Of a stretch of DNA of 6,656 nt, positions 1 through 4,128 are shown one piece after another. The translations under genes and the position numbers were made by a program. The stretch's first letter is position 1. Each line of letters opens with the position of its first letter. The notes under the pieces were generated by a model that saw nothing but the letters and a program-made list of their open reading frames with translations, did no database searches and was not told the DNA's origin. The DNA is from an uncultured bacterium (GTDB lineage Bacteria; Patescibacteriota; Minisyncoccia; Phycocordibacterales; GWA1-40-21), in contig CAIJXO010000058.1 of assembly GCA_903824735.1 (NCBI GenBank), positions 1 to 6,656 on the forward strand. The letters are read 5' to 3'.

Positions 1-116
1 AGCCACGCGGAGCGTGGAAAACCCTTTCTGATTCTGGCCTGTCCGAAAATCCGACCCGACTGTCGGCCCTGCGGGCCGACCGAATTTCTGGCGCTGAATC
101 CGAAATGTCGGAAATG
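1..116. repeat. GC-rich hairpin cluster next to tRNA-Ser, no gene
   Basis: I see no coding region in this stretch. It is much richer in GC than the spacers that follow and is packed with short palindromes. Positions 3-17 form a perfect 6-bp stem (CCACGC/GCGTGG) with a 3-nt loop. Positions 62-80 form a perfect 8-bp stem (GTCGGCCC/GGGCCGAC) with loop TGC. Positions 99-112 form a 5-bp stem (TCCGA/TCGGA). CCGAC at 51-55 and 56-60 can also pair with GTCGG at 62-66, so alternative folds compete. The blocks at 33-54 and 87-112 are imperfect copies, each beginning TCTGGC and containing TCCGAAA. It resembles an intergenic palindromic repeat, or the structured 3' flank of the tRNA transcript. No T-tract follows a stem, so it is not a classical terminator. 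Confidence 0.5.
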
Positions 117-203
117 CGGAGACGGCTGGATTCGAACCAGCGGGGGTGATTAAACCCCACCTCTTTAGCAAAGAGGCACGTTAGACCACTCTGACACGTC
201 TCC
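117..203 (-). tRNA. tRNA-Ser(GCU)
   Basis: This is a class II tRNA read from the minus strand, decoding AGC/AGU. The acceptor stem GGAGACG (203-197) pairs perfectly with CGTCTCC (124-118). The anticodon arm is CCTCT-TTGCTAA-AGAGG, giving anticodon GCT in the DNA. The long variable arm GGGGT/ACCCC encloses a 6-nt loop, as expected for serine. The T arm is GCTGG-TTCGAAT-CCAGC. Position 117 gives a G discriminator, as in serine tRNAs. The bases after it read CAT, so the terminal CCA is not encoded and must be added by the CCA-adding enzyme. The D stem is weak: TCA at positions 10-12 opposite CGT at 23-25 yields only one clear pair, although the GAGTGGTCTAA loop is typical. All other arms are intact, so I take the gene as functional. 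Confidence 0.95.
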
Positions 204-210
204 GTGAGTC

Positions 211-242
211 TAAATCTAGCATAAAAGTTTTAATAAATCTAG
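211..242. repeat. 9-bp direct repeat TAAATCTAG in the tRNA/tspO divergent spacer
   Basis: TAAATCTAG occurs at 211-219 and again at 234-242, 23 bp start to start, which is close to two helical turns. The second copy ends just upstream of the tspO -10 element. AGCAT at 218-222 and ATGCT at 246-250 also form an inverted pair around the second copy. The placement between two divergent transcription units would suit an operator for a dimeric regulator, but AT-rich spacers produce such repeats by chance, so this is only a suggestion. Confidence 0.3.
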
Positions 243-246
243 AAAA

Positions 247-255
247 TGCTATAGT
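247..255 (+). promoter_or_regulatory. Extended -10 promoter of tspO
   Basis: TGC followed by TATAGT (250-255) matches an extended -10 element (TGn plus 5 of 6 consensus bases). The best -35-like hexamer, TTTTAA at 228-233 with a 16-nt spacer, is poor, as is common for extended -10 promoters. Transcription would begin near 262, at most a few bases before the ATG at 264, so the mRNA would be effectively leaderless. There is no Shine-Dalgarno sequence. Confidence 0.5.
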
Positions 256-263
256 ATAGGTAT

Positions 264-662
264 ATGAACAACACTTATAATTGGTACTCCACTTTAATCA
301 AACCAAGCTGGGCTCCACCATCTTGGATCTTCGGTCCGGTTTGGTCGGTACTTTATGTTTTGATTGCAATCTCTTTTGTCGGCGCCTTTAGACTCGCTTG
401 GCAGGGGAAGGTGGCCTTTATTGTCATCTTACCTTTTATTTTAAATTTAATTTTCAACTTTGCCTTCAGCCCAATTCAATTTACTTTACAAAACAACATT
501 TTAGCCGCGGTGGATATCTTGCTTGTGCTCGGTACTATAATTTGGGCGATGATTGCCATCTATCCACACGCTAAGTGGATTATGTATATGCAGATTCCTT
601 ATTTAGTCTGGGTGTCATTTGCGACAGCGGTACAGCTGACGATTACTTTTTTGAATAGATAG
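264..662 (+). CDS. tspO: TspO/MBR family protein (tryptophan-rich sensory protein), short four-helix form
   Basis: Predicted integral membrane protein of the TspO/MBR (translocator protein/benzodiazepine receptor) family, 132 aa. Bacterial members bind porphyrins and have been linked to tetrapyrrole handling and stress responses; the native role is unsettled. The family signature is clear at residues 7-31: WY, then KPSWAPPSW, then F-PVW--LY. A second conserved block, the family's N-x-x-W-S/T-P-x-F-F stretch, appears as NFAFSPIQF near residues 65-73, with W and one F replaced. IPYLVWVSFATAVQ (about 111-124) matches the last helix. Four hydrophobic segments are visible (about 22-44, 50-71, 79-99, 105-129). 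Usual family members have about 150-160 aa and five helices, with a helix before the WY/KP motif; that helix is missing here. An in-frame TAG at 252-254 rules out an upstream extension, so the short form is genuine unless there is a frameshift. It ends 2 nt from the convergent comF stop, with no terminator between. Confidence 0.88.
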   Translation: MNNTYNWYSTLIKPSWAPPSWIFGPVWSVLYVLIAISFVGAFRLAWQGKVAFIVILPFILNLIFNFAFSPIQFTLQNNILAAVDILLVLGTIIWAMIAIYPHAKWIMYMQIPYLVWVSFATAVQLTITFLNR

Positions 663-664
663 TT

Positions 665-1327
665 TTAATGCGCCAAGGCCACTCCCATAACTCTCTTTGC
701 CCCTGCTTCTTTTAGTGCGCGGAAAGATTCGGTCATAGTGGCACCGGTAGTGATGACGTCGTCGATTAGAAGGAAGGAAAAGTCGGCCAGATTTAAGTCG
801 GTGTCTTTTATTTCAAAAGTATTTTTGAGATTATTTAATCTTTCTTCACGATTTCGCGCACGCGACTGATGTGGGGTGTTGATTTTTTTAATCAATAAGT
901 TTTCGACGAGTGTAAAAGTTTTTTGCTTTCTCTCCTGATCTATTCTTATCAATTCTCGGCAAATCAACACGCATTGGTTGAAACCTTTTTCTCGAGCACT
1001 CGATTTTGAGGAGGGGACGGGTAACAAGACAATGTTTTTGAAGTTTGAGAAAGTCGCTAGGTCACCAAGCTCCTCAAGGATGTGCTCATATAATAGAAGA
1101 CTAAAGTCGCGAATCAGCTTTTTATTGCCCCGAAACTTGATTTCCCAGATGGCCTGACGGCATAACGAATTTTTGTAGCTAAAGATGGCCTGAGGGTGTT
1201 CGGTTGGGGGAATTTTCTCACATAAACCCGCTGGACCAAGCGTCTCCAGTAGTTTGACCTTCTCCTCTTTGGGCAAAAGGAGGTCGGTTAGGGTTTCTAG
1301 TGTTTTGTAGAGCCAGCTTATGTTCAT
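665..1327 (-). CDS. comF: ComF family protein, phosphoribosyltransferase-type
   Basis: Predicted cytoplasmic ComF/GntX-type protein, 220 aa, from the family associated with natural competence for DNA uptake. The type I phosphoribosyltransferase signature LLIDDVITTGAT spans residues 186-197, with the acidic pair D189-D190 and the PRPP loop TTGAT. Upstream family blocks are present: IFSYKNSLCRQAIWEIKF (48-65), LLPVPSSK (101-108), REKGFNQ (112-118) and QSRARNREERLNNLKNTF (154-171). The usual N-terminal zinc finger (two CxxC-type pairs) is absent; the four cysteines (C36, C56, C119, C123) are not arranged that way. I chose the ATG at 1325-1327. An in-frame ATG at 1420 would add 31 residues without ComF similarity, cross the pilM promoter and overlap pilM by 48 nt. 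No Shine-Dalgarno is seen. It is divergent from the pilus operon, which is suggestive because type IV pili often serve DNA uptake. Confidence 0.88.
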   Translation of the reverse strand: MNISWLYKTLETLTDLLLPKEEKVKLLETLGPAGLCEKIPPTEHPQAIFSYKNSLCRQAIWEIKFRGNKKLIRDFSLLLYEHILEELGDLATFSNFKNIVLLPVPSSKSSAREKGFNQCVLICRELIRIDQERKQKTFTLVENLLIKKINTPHQSRARNREERLNNLKNTFEIKDTDLNLADFSFLLIDDVITTGATMTESFRALKEAGAKRVMGVALAH

Positions 1328-1341
1328 TTTAAAATTAAGTG

Positions 1342-1350
1342 TGATATAAT
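1342..1350 (+). promoter_or_regulatory. Extended -10 promoter of the pilus operon (pilM)
   Basis: TGA followed by a perfect TATAAT (1345-1350) forms an extended -10 element. The nearest -35-like hexamer, TTCATT at 1323-1328 with a 16-nt spacer, is weak. The predicted start of transcription is about 1357, giving a leader of about 16 nt before the pilM ATG at 1373. The 11-base block TGTGATATAAT recurs with one change (TGTGGTATAAT) before the response regulator gene. Confidence 0.65.
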
Positions 1351-1356
1351 GTACCA
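1348..1356 (-). promoter_or_regulatory. Possible divergent -10 element for comF, interlocked with the pilM -10
   Basis: On the minus strand the sequence reads TGG then TACATT, a TGn plus 4-of-6 -10 match that keeps the key T1, A2 and T6. It overlaps the pilM -10 by three bases. It would start a comF transcript near 1341, about 13 nt before the ATG at 1327. If real, RNA polymerase could not occupy both directions at once. The match is weak and no clear -35 is seen. Confidence 0.3.
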
Positions 1357-1372
1357 GTATATTGTATAAACA

Positions 1373-2497
1373 ATGATTAATATTTCTGACTTTTTCAAAA
1401 ATACTTTTGGTGGCGATCAAAACAAAAGTGTTTTGGGTATTGATATCGGCCCGTCATCGGTCAAGATTGTCCAACTTAAGCGCAAAAGCGGTCGGGCAAT
1501 CTTGGAAACTTACGGGGAACTTTCTCTTGGACCATATGCAGGGATGGAAATCGGCCGGGCGACAAATTTGACGACGGATAAAATCGCTCAAGCGGTTGTC
1601 GACGTTTTACGGGAGTCCAATACTACCACAAATAAGTGTGGTATTTCCATACCTATGGGTTCAAGCTTGGTGTCATTCATTAAATTACCAAAAGTCGACG
1701 ATCGCGAATTAGCGCAAATGATCCCCCTTGAAGCGCGTAAATATATTCCCGTGCCGATTTCCGAAGTTAGTCTCGACTATCTAGTGATTCCACGAAATGA
1801 AAGTATTGCTTCCGAATATCAAAACAGCGAAGAGAAGCCGGCGGAGAACACGATTGATGTTTTACTCGTGGTGATTCACAATGACGCACTCGAAAAGAAC
1901 AAAGAAATTACCCGCACCGCCAAGCTCGATACGACTTTCTCCGAAATTGAAATCTTTAGCTCGATGCGCTCCGTCTTGGAGCCTGGTACGGCGCCACAGA
2001 TGATTATCGATTTCGGTTCAAACTCGACTAAAGTCTATATTATCGAGCGCGGTATTTTGCGCACTTCACACATGGTCTCACGTGGCTCTCAAGATATTAC
2101 CCTTGCTCTTTCCAAGTCACTCGGTGTCAGCGTTGAAGAAGCGGAGAAGATTAAGCGCGAGAACGGGATACTAACAAAGACTGCTAGCCAATCAAATATC
2201 AACGAAGTTACTTCCTTAACTCTGGATTATATCTTTTCTGAAATCGGTCGTGTGCTTTTGAATTATCAAAAGAAAACTGGTCGCAATGTTTCCAAGATTT
2301 TCTTGACTGGAGGGGGAGTGTTGCTCAAGGGTCTGAAAGAAAAAGCCGAATCAAGCTTTAGCGTCCCAGTTTCCCTGGCTGATCCTTTTTCTAAAGTAGA
2401 ATACCCCGCCTTTTTGGAAGCCGTTTTAAAACAAGCTGGTCCATCCTTCGCGGTTGCCATCGGTTTAGCCTTGCGTCGCTTGCAAGACATGGACTAA
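1373..2497 (+). CDS. pilM: Type IV pilus assembly protein PilM (actin-like ATPase)
   Basis: Predicted cytoplasmic PilM, 374 aa, the actin/FtsA-like protein that sits under the inner membrane and binds the short cytoplasmic tail of PilN. The nucleotide-binding elements are present in order: phosphate-1 loop LGIDIGPSSVKIVQLK (residues 21-36), phosphate-2 loop IIDFGSNSTKVYII (211-224) and adenosine motif FLTGGGVLLKGL (310-321). Between them, LVSFIKLPKVDDRELAQMI followed by EARKYIPVPISEVSLDY (about 96-140) is the conserved PilM 'LP' and 'EA-KYIP' region that belongs to the 1C subdomain. The length matches the usual 350-380 aa. It is the first gene of the operon, downstream of an extended -10 promoter. 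There is no Shine-Dalgarno before the ATG; the upstream bases are AT-rich (TATTGTATAAACA). The gene ends at 2497, and the next promoter overlaps its last codons. Confidence 0.95.
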   Translation: MINISDFFKNTFGGDQNKSVLGIDIGPSSVKIVQLKRKSGRAILETYGELSLGPYAGMEIGRATNLTTDKIAQAVVDVLRESNTTTNKCGISIPMGSSLVSFIKLPKVDDRELAQMIPLEARKYIPVPISEVSLDYLVIPRNESIASEYQNSEEKPAENTIDVLLVVIHNDALEKNKEITRTAKLDTTFSEIEIFSSMRSVLEPGTAPQMIIDFGSNSTKVYIIERGILRTSHMVSRGSQDITLALSKSLGVSVEEAEKIKRENGILTKTASQSNINEVTSLTLDYIFSEIGRVLLNYQKKTGRNVSKIFLTGGGVLLKGLKEKAESSFSVPVSLADPFSKVEYPAFLEAVLKQAGPSFAVAIGLALRRLQDMD

Positions 2498-2518
2498 AAA
2501 AGAGATTGGTATTATAAT
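2490..2518 (+). promoter_or_regulatory. Internal promoter candidate before pilN
   Basis: TGGACT at 2490-2495 (4 of 6 against the -35 consensus) is followed, after a 17-nt spacer, by a perfect TATAAT at 2513-2518. In the same place TGG plus TATTAT (2507-2515) gives an alternative extended -10 reading. The -35 overlaps the pilM stop codon. Transcription would start near 2522-2525. This could support pilM-independent expression of pilNOP and pilB. Confidence 0.5.
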
Positions 2519-2531
2519 AGTACAAGAATAT

Positions 2532-2536
2532 GGAGA
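2532..2536 (+). promoter_or_regulatory. Shine-Dalgarno site GGAGA that decides the pilN start
   Basis: GGAGA lies 5 nt before the ATG at 2542 and is the only convincing Shine-Dalgarno in the window. It lies just after the alternative ATG at 2530, which therefore has no ribosome binding site. It supports translation from 2542. Confidence 0.55.
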
Positions 2537-2541
2537 CTAAA

Positions 2542-3174
2542 ATGCAAACATCCTTTATACCGAAGAAGCCCATCGTGGCGACACCGGATGAAAGCCGAGG
2601 AATCAGTCTCTTTCTATTGCTCGCGATTATTATTTTCATTGTAAGCCTTGCGATGGCTGGTGGAGTTTTCTTATGGAAAGATTCTCTAGTCAAGAAAATT
2701 GCCGAAGATAAAGTGGCGCTTGAAAGTGAGAAGCAATCATACGAAGAGAAAACTATTGATTTCTTGATTCGCCTAGATGATCGGATTAGAGTTTCTGAAG
2801 AATTATTAAGTCGCCATCTCGCTGTATCGCCAGTCTTTTATATGTTGGAAAAGAGCACTCTGCAAAAAGTAAGATTAAAGACAATGAAATTTTCTTATAA
2901 CGGCGACAAAGGCCAGATTGACTTAACTGGTCTCGCTCAAAGCTACGCCACCTTAGCAAACTCTAACCAAAGCTACGAGGTGCTTTCTAAACAAAGCGAT
3001 TCGTTTGGTGCCGAAAATTTGCGAACCTTAATTTCTCAGCCTGTTATTTCTGATTTTAGCCCAACCGCCGACGGTAGTGTCGCCTTTAGTTTCTCAGCGA
3101 CCGTGAATCCAGGTCTAGTGTCGTATGCGGGAGTAGCCACTTCGTCCGTATCTGTACCACAAGTAAATCCATAA
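2542..3174 (+). CDS. pilN: Type IV pilus inner-membrane protein PilN
   Basis: Predicted bitopic inner-membrane protein PilN, 210 aa, linking cytoplasmic PilM to PilO in the pilus alignment complex. The order of parts fits the family: a short cytoplasmic tail with SFIPKKP at residues 4-10 (the position of the PilM-binding NLLP-type motif), one membrane helix (about 21-44), a charged coiled-coil (about 46-75) and a C-terminal alpha/beta domain. That domain contains the PilN-like stretch MLEKSTLQKVRLKTMKFSY (101-119), then GQIDLTGLAQSYATLA (124-139). The tail after about residue 172 is Ser/Val-rich and looks flexible. I start it at the ATG of 2542, because GGAGA lies 5 nt upstream and the FIPKKP motif then falls near the N-terminus. 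An in-frame ATG at 2530 would add four residues (METK) and have a nearly leaderless mRNA. pilO begins 4 nt after the stop, so translation is probably coupled. Confidence 0.85.
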   Translation: MQTSFIPKKPIVATPDESRGISLFLLLAIIIFIVSLAMAGGVFLWKDSLVKKIAEDKVALESEKQSYEEKTIDFLIRLDDRIRVSEELLSRHLAVSPVFYMLEKSTLQKVRLKTMKFSYNGDKGQIDLTGLAQSYATLANSNQSYEVLSKQSDSFGAENLRTLISQPVISDFSPTADGSVAFSFSATVNPGLVSYAGVATSSVSVPQVNP

Positions 3175-3178
3175 CCAA

Positions 3179-3736
3179 ATGAATTTCATCACCCCCATTA
3201 TTTTAATAATCATTTCGTTCGGTGTCTTTTTCGCTTATGTAAATCCAAATTATCGAGGTGTAGATTCTACCAACCCTAGTGTCAAAGTCCTCCAGGAGGA
3301 GCACGATCAATACCAAAGAGCCTTAGACAATTCGAGTAATTTAAGGGCTAAGCGAAATTCACTTCAGGATACGGCCGAGAATTTTAACCCCGACGATATC
3401 AAGCGCTTAAATGAATTACTGCCAGATAATGTCGACAATATTAAACTCGTCATTGATATTAAAAACATTGCCCAAAAGAATCGTTTGGTCTTGAAAAATA
3501 TCAAGCTTGATAATGACGCCAGCGCTGATTCCAAGAAAATTGGTACCGACACTACAAAATATGGAACCGTTGGGGTGAGTTTTGCTGTAAATTCCTCATA
3601 CGATAATTTTCAGAATTTTATACGCGACCTTGAAAAAAGTTTACGTTTGATCGATATCGTCGATCTATCAGTAACAAGTAATGATACCGGGCTTTATGAT
3701 TTTTCTGTCGGCATTAAGACTTATTGGTTAAAATAA
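3179..3736 (+). CDS. pilO: Type IV pilus inner-membrane protein PilO
   Basis: Predicted PilO, 185 aa, the partner of PilN in the inner-membrane alignment complex. It has a very short N-terminal tail, one membrane helix (residues 3-20), a coiled-coil (about 35-65) and a ferredoxin-like C-terminal domain. Family-like features are KRLNELLPDNVDNIKLVIDI (75-94) followed by IAQKNRLVLKNIKL (97-110), then SYDNFQNFIRDLEKSLRLIDI (140-160) and the final strand FSVGIKTYWLK. This matches PilO's typical pattern of 'LP--vd---li--l---a---gl' and 'sy--l--fl--le---ri--i'. The gene starts 4 nt after pilN and has no Shine-Dalgarno (CCAA before ATG), consistent with coupled translation. It is slightly shorter than proteobacterial PilO (about 200-210 aa), mainly because the cytoplasmic tail is short. 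Confidence 0.88.
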   Translation: MNFITPIILIIISFGVFFAYVNPNYRGVDSTNPSVKVLQEEHDQYQRALDNSSNLRAKRNSLQDTAENFNPDDIKRLNELLPDNVDNIKLVIDIKNIAQKNRLVLKNIKLDNDASADSKKIGTDTTKYGTVGVSFAVNSSYDNFQNFIRDLEKSLRLIDIVDLSVTSNDTGLYDFSVGIKTYWLK

Positions 3737-3745
3737 ATTAAGACG

Positions 3746-4111
3746 ATGAATCCAAAAACCAAACAAATCATAATCGCTGTCGTCATCATCGTTATTGCCT
3801 TTTTTGTGATTAAATCTTTTTTCCCAAGCACCGCGACCTACGGTGATCCAACTTTAGCCGTCGATTCTGCTAGTGCGATGTCTCAGCCAGTGATTGACGG
3901 TCAGGCAGTTGTTGTTCTACTTAATCGCTTAGAGAATGTCGATTTGAGTGGCGCTATCTTTACCAGTGTCATTTTTAAGAGCTTGAAACCATCAGACACC
4001 GTGATCTTTGAAGAAAATGTCGAACGCCGTAATCCATTTGCTCCAGTTGGTGCCGACGGACAGGTTGCCCCTAGCCGTGTGGCTTCTTCTACACCCAAGA
4101 CCACCAGATAG
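3746..4111 (+). CDS. Small membrane protein in the PilP position of the pilus operon
   Basis: A 121-aa protein with a positively charged start (MNPKTKQ), one hydrophobic helix (residues 8-26) and a soluble C-terminal part expected outside the membrane. Two blocks stand out: LLNRLENVDLSGAIFTSVIF (58-77) and ERRNPFAPVGADG (93-105). The RNPF-P element resembles the R-D/N-PF element of PilP and GspC-like proteins, and the place after pilO is where pilP is found in proteobacterial pilMNOPQ operons. There is no lipobox and no beta-rich homology region that would bind a secretin, and the Ser/Thr/Pro-rich tail simply ends. I recall similar small proteins with 'IF-d--F-sL' and 'GR-NPFAP' in Patescibacteria pilus operons, but cannot confirm it here. 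The PilP role is inferred from position and the RNPF motif. It lies 9 nt after pilO and 17 nt before pilB, with no Shine-Dalgarno. Confidence 0.65.
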   Translation: MNPKTKQIIIAVVIIVIAFFVIKSFFPSTATYGDPTLAVDSASAMSQPVIDGQAVVVLLNRLENVDLSGAIFTSVIFKSLKPSDTVIFEENVERRNPFAPVGADGQVAPSRVASSTPKTTR

Positions 4112-4128
4112 TTTGGTTACAAATTTAT

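Noticed and set aside
3..17. Rho-independent terminator at the GC-rich 6-bp hairpin
   Set aside because: No T-tract follows on either strand (GAAAACCC on the plus strand), so the stem alone is not enough.
1..116. CRISPR array
   Set aside because: There are only imperfect repeated blocks and palindromes, with no regular repeat-spacer periodicity and no cas genes nearby.
640..690. Bidirectional terminator between the convergent tspO and comF genes
   Set aside because: The stop codons are 2 nt apart and I find no stem-loop with a T-tract around them.
1328..1420. 31-residue N-terminal extension of ComF from an ATG at 1420 (minus strand)
   Set aside because: It would overlap pilM by 48 nt and cross the pilM promoter, and the added residues show no ComF-like pattern. 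The ATG at 1327 starts directly before the family-like region.
2266..2693. Two minus-strand open frames (2266-2490 and 2391-2693) opposite pilM and pilN
   Set aside because: They lie opposite well-supported genes, have basic low-complexity translations without any family motif, and have no promoter or start signal.
3364..3552. 62-codon minus-strand open frame opposite pilO
   Set aside because: Complement shadow of pilO; Ser/Leu-rich translation typical of antisense frames.
3901..4104. 67-codon minus-strand open frame opposite the PilP-like gene
   Set aside because: Shadow of the plus-strand gene, which has a membrane helix, an RNPF motif and tight operon spacing.
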